A stretch of 64,000 nucleotides of DNA from Spirosoma sordidisoli (lineage in GTDB: Bacteria; Bacteroidota; Bacteroidia; Cytophagales; Spirosomataceae), in contig NZ_SBLB01000004.1 of assembly GCF_004138325.1 (NCBI RefSeq), positions 434,001 to 498,000 on the forward strand, written 5' to 3'. Under the pieces are notes generated by a model, which saw only the letters and a program-made list of their open reading frames with translations, was not told where the DNA came from and did not search any database. The position numbers were made by a program, and so were the translations under genes. Shown one piece after another: positions 1 through 6,808 of this stretch (positions are counted from its first letter, which is position 1; the number at the start of each line of letters is the position of its first letter).

Positions 1-795
1 ATCCGAAAATGGGTTGGGCAGGGTGTTGCGCTGGTGACTGTTGCCGGGTCCCTGCCCGGTCAGGCCGCCATTGGCCAGGGCAATGTACGACTGCTCGACC
101 TGATAGACGATGGTGTCGGAATCCATGAAATTCTTCATCCGGTTGGTAGCCGTTCCGAAGCGTTCGCCGAAGAACAGACCGATGCCGCCAAAGAATACGC
201 AAACGCCCACCATGATGATCAGGTAGCGAACCGGCACCCGGCCAATGTACATCAGCAGAAAACAGGTAAAACCCAGCAGCAGGGCCGTAGAGGTGTTCGA
301 CAGGATAATCAGCGAGCAGATCAGCCCGATCCAGATGATAATGTTGAACAGGACGGTTGGGTCGCTCATGAACCGCTGCCGCTTGGCCAGCATAGCAGCC
401 AGATTCGAGATCAGCGCCAGCTTGGCCAGATCGGAGGGCTGAAACGTCTGGTTGATGATCGGAATCGTTACCCAGCGAGAGGCATCGTTCAGGGTCGACC
501 CCTTGAAAAATGCCCATAACAACAGCGGAATAGACAACCACAGCCCGAACTTGGACAGGCGGGCGTAGTAGACATAGTTGATCTTATGCGCAAAGTACGT
601 GCAGGCCAGACCGACCAGCAGCAGTGAACCATGTTTCAGCAGAAACACTTCGGTGTTGCCGTCCAGCTCCCGAAACGCCTTGGTACCGGTAGCGCTGTAC
701 ACCACCAGTACGCTCATGATCGACAGATAAAGCACGATCCACCAGATCTGGCGATCCCCTTTTAGATGTGTACGAATCCAGTCGCGAAGGAACAT
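1..795 (-). CDS. ftsW: FtsW/RodA-family lipid II polymerase or flippase, C-terminus cut by window edge
   Basis: The reverse strand is open from an ATG at 793-795 to the left edge, giving the first 265 residues of a polytopic SEDS protein of usually about 380-400 residues. Seen: an N-terminal membrane segment (IWWIVLYLSIMSVLVVYS), the family motif FQPSDLAKLALI near residue 120, and near the edge YIALANGGLTGQGPGNS, a signature SEDS loop. SEDS proteins polymerise lipid II at the septum together with a class B PBP. It lies 51 bases after murD, the usual murD-ftsW order of the division cluster. RodA is the alternative; the murD linkage favours FtsW. Confidence 0.93.
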   Translation of the reverse strand, partial: MFLRDWIRTHLKGDRQIWWIVLYLSIMSVLVVYSATGTKAFRELDGNTEVFLLKHGSLLLVGLACTYFAHKINYVYYARLSKFGLWLSIPLLLWAFFKGSTLNDASRWVTIPIINQTFQPSDLAKLALISNLAAMLAKRQRFMSDPTVLFNIIIWIGLICSLIILSNTSTALLLGFTCFLLMYIGRVPVRYLIIMVGVCVFFGGIGLFFGERFGTATNRMKNFMDSDTIVYQVEQSYIALANGGLTGQGPGNSHQRNTLPNPFSD

Positions 796-846
796 GAGTT
801 TGAGGGATGAGGGATGAGCAATATACGATGAGCGAGTTGGCTTCGG

Positions 847-2202
847 TTACGTATTGCCGGCCAGTACATTTTTTACGGCTGCCTTAAACTGGTTGCCCCG
901 GTCTACGTAATTTCTGAACAGATCGAAGCTGGCGCAGGCTGGCGAAAGCAGTACAATATCTCCGGGTTCGGCCAGCGCCAGGCCCATCGATACGGCTTCC
1001 TCTACGCTGCGGGTCTCCTGAATAGACGGCACGACCGGGCCGAAGTAATCTGTCAGTTTATGATTATCGACGCCCAGGCAAATCAGCGCCTTTACCTTCT
1101 GTCGAACCAGATTAGCTAACTGGCTGTAGTCATTACCTTTATCCTGCCCACCTGCAATCCAGACGGTTGGCGCGTCCATGCTGGCCAGCGCATAGTATAC
1201 CGAATCGACATTAGTCGCTTTCGAGTCGTTGATGAACCGAACCCCCCGAATCGTACCGGCAGGTTCCATACGGTGTTCTGCGTTCGCGAACGTGCGTAAC
1301 CCCTCGGCAATGGCCTCGTCTGACACGCCGACCGACTGTGCCGCCAGGATAGCCGCCAGGGCATTGATGGCGTTATGCGGTCCGCGCAGCGTTGTTTCGG
1401 CCTGCGGCATCTGAAACGTATGGCCGTTGCGAATGGCCGTCAGGGTGTTGTCCAGAAAATACCCCCCTTCCTCCACCGGGTTCTCCAGCGAAATGGGTAG
1501 TTGGGCGATAGCCGGATTTCGTTTGGCCAGTTCGGTCTGTATAGGCTGACTCTCGGCAAAATAGATGAATGTATCGTCGGGACGGGCGTTTTGCAGAATC
1601 CGGAATTTGGAATCTACATAGTTCTGAAAAACGTACCCGTAGCGGTCGAGGTGATCAGGAGTGATGTTGAGCAATACCCGCACGTCGAGATGAGTCTGCT
1701 CCATATCGTCGAGCTGGAAGCTGCTTAGCTCGAGCACAAAATAATCGAACGTGTCGTCGATAACCTGCGCGGCAAAGCTATCGCCCACGTTTCCGGCCAG
1801 GCCTACATTGTAACCCGCTGTTTTCAGCAGATGATACGTCAGCAGGGTTGTGGTTGTTTTGCCGTTGCTCCCGGTAATACCGATCAAACGGGCCTTTGTA
1901 TAGCGGGCAGCAAACTCAATTTCGGATATAACGGGCGTTCCCTGCGCCCGTAGTTTTTCGACCAGCGGTACAGTTGCCGGAATACCGGGACTTTTGATCA
2001 CTTCCGAAGCCGCCAGAATACGGGCTTCGGTGTGCTGATTTTCCTCGAACGGAATCTGGGCGGCTTCGAGCGTAGCCCGGTAACTGTCTTTCAGTGAGCC
2101 TTTATCCGACAAAAAGACCTCAAACCCTTTCGCCTGAGCCAGCAGGGCCGCGCCGACTCCACTCTCGCCCCCGCCTAAAATGACTATTTTCTTTGCTGAC
2201 AT
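847..2202 (-). CDS. murD: UDP-N-acetylmuramoyl-L-alanine--D-glutamate ligase
   Basis: Cytoplasmic Mur ligase that adds D-glutamate to UDP-MurNAc-L-Ala using ATP. Length (451 aa) is normal. Seen: an N-terminal Rossmann-like segment (VILGGGESGVGAA), the ATP-binding P-loop GSNGKTT at residues 111-117, the central-domain NITPDHLDRYG motif, and a C-terminal domain with SPACASFDLFRNYVDRG. It precedes ftsW, as in the canonical division/cell-wall cluster, but here it is separated from mraY by about 7.6 kb of ribosomal, sigma-factor and channel genes. The ATG at 2200-2202 gives the expected N-terminus. Confidence 0.97.
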   Translation of the reverse strand: MSAKKIVILGGGESGVGAALLAQAKGFEVFLSDKGSLKDSYRATLEAAQIPFEENQHTEARILAASEVIKSPGIPATVPLVEKLRAQGTPVISEIEFAARYTKARLIGITGSNGKTTTTLLTYHLLKTAGYNVGLAGNVGDSFAAQVIDDTFDYFVLELSSFQLDDMEQTHLDVRVLLNITPDHLDRYGYVFQNYVDSKFRILQNARPDDTFIYFAESQPIQTELAKRNPAIAQLPISLENPVEEGGYFLDNTLTAIRNGHTFQMPQAETTLRGPHNAINALAAILAAQSVGVSDEAIAEGLRTFANAEHRMEPAGTIRGVRFINDSKATNVDSVYYALASMDAPTVWIAGGQDKGNDYSQLANLVRQKVKALICLGVDNHKLTDYFGPVVPSIQETRSVEEAVSMGLALAEPGDIVLLSPACASFDLFRNYVDRGNQFKAAVKNVLAGNT

Positions 2203-2239
2203 GATAACGACGTACTACTGGCAAAATAACGCATAAAAC

Positions 2240-2270
2240 AAAAGCTCCCCGAATGTCCGGAAAGCTTTTA
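2240..2270. terminator. Possible hairpin between murD and mscL
   Basis: AAAAGCT at 2240-2246 pairs with AGCTTTT at 2263-2269, with a short GC extension. The A-tract/T-tract arrangement on both strands fits a weak intrinsic terminator for the mscL transcript entering murD. Confidence 0.4.
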
Positions 2271-2290
2271 CCCTAAGTTTTGCCGTAACG

Positions 2291-2623
2291 CTACTCTTTC
2301 GCGGCCAGTGACTCAGACAGCCGCAACCGGTTGGCCAGCTTGACGATCAGAAAAATGACCCAGGCAATCAGCACAAACTGGATAACTATATTCAGAAAAT
2401 TACCGTAGCGGATGGCCACTTCGGGGCTGGTTCCTGCGGCTTCTTTGAGCACAAGCTTGAGCTGACTGAAATCGATACCGCCAATGAGTAGCCCCAGAAT
2501 AGGGTTAATGATATCTTCAACCAGCGATGTGGTGATTTTGCCGAAAGCAGCACCAATGACAACCCCGACAGCCAGATCGAGTACATTACCCTGGGCGATA
2601 AATGTGCGAAATTCTCTTAGCAT
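2291..2623 (-). CDS. mscL: Large-conductance mechanosensitive channel MscL, copy 1
   Basis: Homopentameric inner-membrane channel that opens under high membrane tension and releases solutes on hypo-osmotic shock. The start was moved inward to the ATG at 2621-2623 so that the protein begins [20 protein letters not shown], the usual MscL amphipathic helix plus TM1; the longer frame has no family similarity upstream. It is 110 aa, with the second membrane helix at about residues 75-98. The cytoplasmic helical bundle that normally ends MscL (about 136 aa) is missing or reduced to a short charged tail. It is a close paralogue of the gene at 2893-3213 and lies downstream of it. Confidence 0.95.
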   Translation of the reverse strand: MLREFRTFIAQGNVLDLAVGVVIGAAFGKITTSLVEDIINPILGLLIGGIDFSQLKLVLKEAAGTSPEVAIRYGNFLNIVIQFVLIAWVIFLIVKLANRLRLSESLAAKE

Positions 2624-2712
2624 ACAGATGACTGATTTTAGTTTACTAATTGAATAGATCAAAGGTACTAAATGCAACATACTGATCTGCGCACAACTAA
2701 CCAAGTAAAATT

Positions 2713-2728
2713 ACTTTTTTAAAAAAGT
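2713..2728. repeat. 16-bp perfect A/T palindrome upstream of mscL copy 1
   Basis: ACTTTTTTAAAAAAGT is self-complementary and lies 90 bases upstream of the mscL start at 2623, between the two mscL copies. It could be a promoter-proximal A/T tract, a protein-binding site or a small hairpin. No function is shown by the sequence. Confidence 0.5.
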
Positions 2729-2837
2729 TGGTACCTTACAGCCAGGTAAACCATTCTCATTCACTACCCGGGAGGGTTTTGCCGCGTGCTGATTGCGGTC
2801 AAGACGTCGTTCCGATCAGCAGTTGACCAGACGGCAT

Positions 2838-2866
2838 AAAAAAACCCTCCGGCCAAGCGGAGGGTT
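2838..2866 (-). terminator. Intrinsic terminator after mscL copy 2
   Basis: AACCCTCCG (2843-2851) pairs with CGGAGGGTT (2858-2866), followed on the minus strand by a T-run (A-run 2838-2844 on the plus strand). It ends the transcript of the mscL gene at 2893-3213, so the two mscL copies are probably separate units. Confidence 0.85.
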
Positions 2867-2892
2867 GCTGACAGGCAGATAGCCATAGACTT

Positions 2893-3213
2893 TTATGCGT
2901 TCGGTACCTGGCGGCTTCGGTTCGCAGCTTTTACAATCAGGAAGATAACCCAGGCGATCAGCACAAACTGAATAATTGTATTCAGAAAATTACCGTACCG
3001 AATAGCCACTTCGGGCGCTGTACCAACGGCTTCCTTCAACACAATCTTCATCTCTTTAAAGTCGGCCCCCCCCAATACCAGGCCAATAATTGGGTTGAGT
3101 ATATCTTCGATCAGCGATGTGATGATTTTGCCGAAAGCGGCACCAATAACAACCCCGACGGCCAGATCGAGTACGTTACCCTGCGCAATGAATGTGCGAA
3201 ATTCCTTTATCAT
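2893..3213 (-). CDS. mscL: Large-conductance mechanosensitive channel MscL, copy 2
   Basis: Second MscL, 106 aa, starting [20 protein letters not shown]. The pore-lining helix ([14 protein letters not shown]), the periplasmic loop and TM2 ([17 protein letters not shown]) align almost residue for residue with the copy at 2291-2623; differences lie mainly in the loop (residues 46-56) and the tail. Like copy 1 it stops just after TM2 and lacks the usual C-terminal cytoplasmic helix. The pair looks like a tandem duplication next to an MscS-like channel gene at 4304-5128. Confidence 0.95.
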   Translation of the reverse strand: MIKEFRTFIAQGNVLDLAVGVVIGAAFGKIITSLIEDILNPIIGLVLGGADFKEMKIVLKEAVGTAPEVAIRYGNFLNTIIQFVLIAWVIFLIVKAANRSRQVPNA

Positions 3214-3297
3214 GATACAAGTGGGAGTTTAGGTGGTACTAGCAGATACGGCTTCTTTGACGCAGCTTGACCAACCTGGTAACCACCCCGCCCCTTG

Positions 3298-4248
3298 TCA
3301 TTTCTTCCGAAACGTCGTCACGTTGTAGACGAGTCCGATACCCAGCGTCTGCTGGAGTTGCCAGTCGCTGGAGAAATCTTTGTCGAACAAGGCAATTATG
3401 CCCAGGGTCGTACTGATGTATCGACTGACTTTGGCGGTGAGAATGATATCAACGCGATGATCGATGGCATTGAGGGTCTTGTAGTTGGCAAACAGGAGGT
3501 ATTTGGCGTTGATGCTTACGTTCTCGCTCAGATTGCGGGTCAGAGCCGCCTGCAGTTGTAAGGCCAGCCATTCGGTACGAATGCTTCGTCCCGGCTCAAC
3601 GCCGTAGACCGTCGCATTTGGGTCGCGCACCGGAATTTTATCGGCCCCCTCCCGGAAACGGACGCTCTGGTCGGCCAGGAACGTAAACCGTGGCGCAAAC
3701 GGGCTCACCCGCAAGGCAAACCAGTCGTTCGGCTTGTAGGCCAGGCCCCAGGCTATAGTTAGCTGACCGGGCGCCAGAAAATTAGCTACTTTGAAACGTG
3801 TCTGACCGGGCGCCAACCCCGTGTATCGATAGCCTGACGTAAAAAACGACGTGAATGTACCCGACCCAAACATGTCCCACTTGGGCGAGATTTTATAGCC
3901 AGCTACCGAATTCAGCAAAATCTGATCGGCGGCTTTTCGGGTCAACCCCGCCTGCGTCACAAACCCTAATTGAAGATCGGCGGTATTGTCCCACGACCAT
4001 CGTTCTTTTTCGTACAGCGCCCGCGCGGCAACGACGGCTCCGAGGGCTACCGAGTTGACCCCACCCCCCGTCCAGTTATTGAACGAGGCCTGGTTAAAAT
4101 TGACACCTCCGCTAAACGAACGCTGCCAGTAGGATGTATCGGGTTTTATGGCTACGGTGTCTTTGAAGTTGGCGACAATTGTTGAGTCCTGCGCCTGTGC
4201 AGGCTGACAGGCAAGCCAGCCCAGTAGTAAATAGACGTAGTGTTTCAT
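3298..4248 (-). CDS. DUF3078-type outer-membrane beta-barrel protein
   Basis: Secreted protein of 316 aa if started at the ATG at 4246-4248, which gives a clean signal peptide (MKHYVYLLLGWLACQPAQAQ); an upstream in-frame start would run into the preceding gene. After it come SYWQRSFSGGVNFNQASFNNW, typical of the Bacteroidota DUF3078 family, and alternating amphipathic beta strands ending in an aromatic/basic C-terminus (VYNVTTFRKK), compatible with an outer-membrane barrel. The function of the family is unknown to me. It follows the MscS-like gene by 55 bases and is probably co-transcribed with it. Confidence 0.8.
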   Translation of the reverse strand: MKHYVYLLLGWLACQPAQAQDSTIVANFKDTVAIKPDTSYWQRSFSGGVNFNQASFNNWTGGGVNSVALGAVVAARALYEKERWSWDNTADLQLGFVTQAGLTRKAADQILLNSVAGYKISPKWDMFGSGTFTSFFTSGYRYTGLAPGQTRFKVANFLAPGQLTIAWGLAYKPNDWFALRVSPFAPRFTFLADQSVRFREGADKIPVRDPNATVYGVEPGRSIRTEWLALQLQAALTRNLSENVSINAKYLLFANYKTLNAIDHRVDIILTAKVSRYISTTLGIIALFDKDFSSDWQLQQTLGIGLVYNVTTFRKK

Positions 4249-4303
4249 ACCTATAGATTTAGCCGTTTGGACGTCATTCAGCCCCAAAGGCAACGGATTC
4301 ATG

Positions 4304-5128
4304 TTAATAAATCTCTACTTTTTTTGTCTGTAATAGTTGCAGCGGGAATACCGTTGTGGTCTGATCAGTCTGGAGCGTTATCGATGTCGTATCGATCCTG
4401 GTAATCTGTCCCTTCACCCCGTCGATCTCAATGGTTTGTCCTTCCTGATACTTGTTTTTTGTATAGAAGGCAGACAATATGTTGGCCATCAGATCCCGCG
4501 ACGCTATGCCGTATCCGAAGGCAAAGGCAAAAATGACGCCACCGATCATCAGGTTGAAGCTGGACTCGAGCAGCTCCGTATTGATACCAGCCTGACCCAG
4601 CGCACTGATCAGCGTAATCAGGAGAAAGAAAACGAATACGATCGTTCCCAGCAGGCGACCCGATGCGATTTTGAACGACTCACAAACGCTAATAACTGCA
4701 CCTCTTATTGCATCGGCCAGTAACACGCCTACCTGCAGCATAATGGCGGCCGCAATCAGTTTAGGAATGAAGTTTACCAGCGACGATACCATGTCTGTGA
4801 TGGCCGCTACGCCCAACGTTTCGGTTGCCGCTGTAATAAACACGAGCAGAATAAAGTAATAAAGGATTTTCGCTACGATCTCGCTCAGCTTTATTTCCGT
4901 TTTGAGCTGCTTGATGATGCTGATTTCGTTCAGGCGCTCACCAATTTTATCGAAGCCAACCCGGGCCAACACTCGCCTGACCACAAAAGCAGTCAGACGC
5001 GCCACGGCGATGCCGATGATCAGAATAACCAATGCGCCCAGTAAGCGCGGTACAAACTGGATAAACTGATCGATCAGCGTCTGAAAAGTCGTCCGAAGAA
5101 CCTCTGTCAGGTTGGGTAATTGTTTCAT
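4304..5128 (-). CDS. MscS-like small-conductance mechanosensitive channel (conserved TM-helix type)
   Basis: 274 aa inner-membrane protein. Seen: a first TM helix at about residues 26-50 (LLGALVILIIGIAVARLTAFVV), further hydrophobic helices around 85-110, 120-145 and 160-185, then a glycine/alanine-rich helix (GGVIFAFAFGYGIASRDLMANIL) and a short beta domain (GQTIEIDGVKGQITRIDTTSITL) that match the MscS pore helix and upper vestibule. The repeated conserved-TM-helix arrangement and the lack of the large C-terminal MscS domain suggest the short conserved-TM-helix subgroup. It begins 2 bases after the small gene at 5131-5325, so translation is probably coupled. Confidence 0.8.
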   Translation of the reverse strand: MKQLPNLTEVLRTTFQTLIDQFIQFVPRLLGALVILIIGIAVARLTAFVVRRVLARVGFDKIGERLNEISIIKQLKTEIKLSEIVAKILYYFILLVFITAATETLGVAAITDMVSSLVNFIPKLIAAAIMLQVGVLLADAIRGAVISVCESFKIASGRLLGTIVFVFFLLITLISALGQAGINTELLESSFNLMIGGVIFAFAFGYGIASRDLMANILSAFYTKNKYQEGQTIEIDGVKGQITRIDTTSITLQTDQTTTVFPLQLLQTKKVEIY

Positions 5129-5130
5129 AA

Positions 5131-5325
5131 TTAAAAAGATTGGCCAGAATTAGCGACCGGAGGGTCAGCCAGTATAGAGGCTGCTTTAAAGAATTCGCCC
5201 ACGTACAGTTCGATAACTGTCATTGTGTCGCGAATCAGATCAATTTCGGATATAAGTTGCTCCCGCAGTTCGGGTGGGCACGTGGCATCGGGCTCGATTG
5301 CCAGGAAAGGATTTGGTTCATCCAT
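5131..5325 (-). CDS. Small acidic protein of unknown function (64 aa)
   Basis: Begins at the ATG at 5323-5325 (MDEPNPFLAIEPDATCPPEL). It is acidic, has no membrane segment, and contains one long predicted helix (about residues 20-50, REQLISEIDLIRDTMTVIEL). It sits 10 bases after the sigma factor gene at 5336-5941 and 2 bases before the channel gene, so all three look like one transcript. Position suggests a regulator or accessory of the sigma factor or the channel, but I recognise no anti-sigma signature. Real gene status rests on tight operon packing. Confidence 0.65.
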   Translation of the reverse strand: MDEPNPFLAIEPDATCPPELREQLISEIDLIRDTMTVIELYVGEFFKAASILADPPVANSGQSF

Positions 5326-5335
5326 ACTGATACGG

Positions 5336-5941
5336 TCAACGAATGGGCCAGCGGAGCAATACCGCTACTTTAAGTGCCAGAAGCAACCAGAATACAACCG
5401 CTTCGAGGTAATATTTGCGCAGTTTATCACGCGAACGCTTCAGCCGCATTTTCACCGCGCTTTCGGTCAGACCACTCACCTCCGCAATATCCCGGAGGCT
5501 GGCCCCATCCTGATACTTCATTAGCAGCATGGTCCGTTCTTCGTAAGGCATTTTCTCCAGCGCCCACTTGAGTTTCCGGGCTTCAAATTCGGCCAGCTCA
5601 GCGAGTTCGTCGTCCTGTGAATTATCGATCCGATCCCAGCCTTCATCAATGTGTACTTCCGTATGCCGTTGCGCCGACCGTATGTAGTCTGCACAGTGAT
5701 TGTAGGTTATGGAATAAAGCCAGGTCGAAAACTTCGATTGTTCTTTGAAGCTGCCCAGTTTGAGCACCAGCTTTAAAAAGACATCATGAGTAAGGTCTTC
5801 GGCCTGCGCCGGCGATTTGCTAAATGACAGACACTTGCGATACACTTTATCGCAATAGCGTTCGTACAATTGCTCGAAGTACTCATTTCGCTGGGTCTCC
5901 GTGTAACGACGCACCAATTCTTCATCCGAGTAGTCAGCCAT
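5336..5941 (-). CDS. ECF sigma-70 factor with C-terminal membrane helix
   Basis: 201 aa. Region 2 is at about residues 20-90 (LYERYCDKVYRKCLSF, AEDLTHDVFLKLV, FSTWLYSITYNHCADYIR) and region 4 at about 125-175 (PYEERTMLLMKYQDGASLRDIA, LTESAVKMRLKRSRDKL), the DNA-binding helix-turn-helix. Unusually, after region 4 the chain continues into a hydrophobic stretch (EAVVFWLLLALKVAVLLRW, about residues 180-198) long enough to cross the membrane. It heads an operon with the small acidic protein and MscS-like channel and is a close paralogue of the gene at 6120-6671. No anti-sigma gene with a recognisable zinc motif is adjacent. Confidence 0.92.
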   Translation of the reverse strand: MADYSDEELVRRYTETQRNEYFEQLYERYCDKVYRKCLSFSKSPAQAEDLTHDVFLKLVLKLGSFKEQSKFSTWLYSITYNHCADYIRSAQRHTEVHIDEGWDRIDNSQDDELAELAEFEARKLKWALEKMPYEERTMLLMKYQDGASLRDIAEVSGLTESAVKMRLKRSRDKLRKYYLEAVVFWLLLALKVAVLLRWPIR

Positions 5942-5979
5942 ACGGTGGTTATAACCTGTCTAAGACTTGAATTAGCCAG

Positions 5980-5999
5980 AAAGTAACGGTCTATTACTC
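5980..5999 (-). promoter_or_regulatory. Motif shared upstream of both ECF sigma genes, copy B
   Basis: AAAGTAACGGTCTATTACTC (plus strand), 38 bases upstream of the sigma start at 5941. It matches 15 of 20 positions of the motif at 6672-6691 that abuts the paralogous sigma gene. Candidate autoregulatory promoter or binding site. Confidence 0.3.
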
Positions 6000-6012
6000 A
6001 CCGATACTCAAA

Positions 6013-6028
6013 TAATCCCATGGGATTA
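6013..6028. promoter_or_regulatory. 16-bp perfect palindrome upstream of sigma gene
   Basis: TAATCCCATGGGATTA is perfectly self-complementary, 71 bases upstream of the ATG of the sigma gene ending at 5336. It sits between that gene and the terminator of the upstream paralogue, a position fitting an operator. Confidence 0.4.
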
Positions 6029-6031
6029 GCA

Positions 6032-6068
6032 GCAAAAAAGCCCGACTGGAGCAGCCGGGCTTTTTTGC
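6032..6068. terminator. Strong bidirectional intrinsic terminator
   Basis: GCAAAAAAGCCCG (6032-6044) pairs perfectly with CGGGCTTTTTTGC (6056-6068). The A-tract and T-tract make it functional on both strands; here it ends the sigma gene at 6120-6671. Confidence 0.9.
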
Positions 6069-6119
6069 GAAATAGTATACTCTGTTTGTCTACACATCGA
6101 TCTTCGACGGCTGGCGGGT

Positions 6120-6671
6120 TTAATCGTTTTGCCAATAGTACTGACGCAGGCGATCACGGGATCGTTTCAGACGCATCTTCACCGCGCTTTCGGTTAGCGC
6201 ATGCTGCATTGCCAGTTCCTTTACGCTGATACCATCCTGATACCGCTGATGAAGCAGCATCTGCTCGTCAGCGCTCAAACAGGTCATGGCCCGATGAATT
6301 CGGCGGGCTATCTGCTCTTCCTGCTCGGCTATACCATCATCGGCACTGATATCCAGCGTATCCCAGTCGTTATCGCCAGTCAGCGCCTGCCGTTTGTTGG
6401 CGCCCCTGATCTGATCAGTACAATAATTATGCGTTACCGAGTATAGCCAGGTCGAGAACCGGGCCTGGTGTTTGTAACTGTCAAGCCGGGTCATCAACCG
6501 CAGAAAAATGTCCTGGGTTAAATCCTGAGCCTGTACGTCATCTTTTGTAAACGAAAGGCACTTACGATGTACTTTATGGCAATAGCGTTCATACAATTGC
6601 TCAAAGTAGTCATTCTGGTGGGTTTCGAGGTAATTGTTGACCAATTCCTCGTCAGTTAACTTTTGTTTCAT
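6120..6671 (-). CDS. ECF sigma-70 factor, paralogue of the neighbouring one
   Basis: 183 aa. The N-terminus (DEELVNNYLETHQNDYFEQLYERYCHKVHRKCLSF) aligns directly with that of the sigma factor at 5336-5941, which supports the ATG at 6669-6671. Region 2 (VQAQDLTQDIFLRLM, FSTWLYSVTHNYCTDQIRG) and region 4 (LSADEQMLLHQRYQDGISVKELA, LTESAVKMRLKRSRDRLRQYYW) are complete. Unlike its paralogue it ends right after region 4, so it is a soluble ECF factor. A terminator separates the two genes, so they are probably transcribed independently. Confidence 0.93.
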   Translation of the reverse strand: MKQKLTDEELVNNYLETHQNDYFEQLYERYCHKVHRKCLSFTKDDVQAQDLTQDIFLRLMTRLDSYKHQARFSTWLYSVTHNYCTDQIRGANKRQALTGDNDWDTLDISADDGIAEQEEQIARRIHRAMTCLSADEQMLLHQRYQDGISVKELAMQHALTESAVKMRLKRSRDRLRQYYWQND

Positions 6672-6691
6672 AAAGTTACTGTGGGTTACTC
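6672..6691 (-). promoter_or_regulatory. Motif shared upstream of both ECF sigma genes, copy A
   Basis: AAAGTTACTGTGGGTTACTC (plus strand) directly abuts the ATG of the sigma gene at 6671. It resembles 5980-5999 upstream of the paralogue, but at a different distance from the start codon. Confidence 0.3.
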
Positions 6692-6747
6692 GGTAAATTT
6701 AGTTAAATAATTTCATGTACGTAGGTCATTAAGTTGTCAGATTGAAT

Positions 6748-6780
6748 AAAAACAAAAATACCCGGCTCAAAAGCCGGGTA
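6748..6780 (-). terminator. Intrinsic terminator after tsf
   Basis: TACCCGGCT (6759-6767) pairs with AGCCGGGTA (6772-6780), followed on the minus strand by a T-rich tract. It closes the rpsB-tsf unit. Confidence 0.85.
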
Positions 6781-6808
6781 TCTACTAAACGGTAGTTAAC
6801 TACTTATT

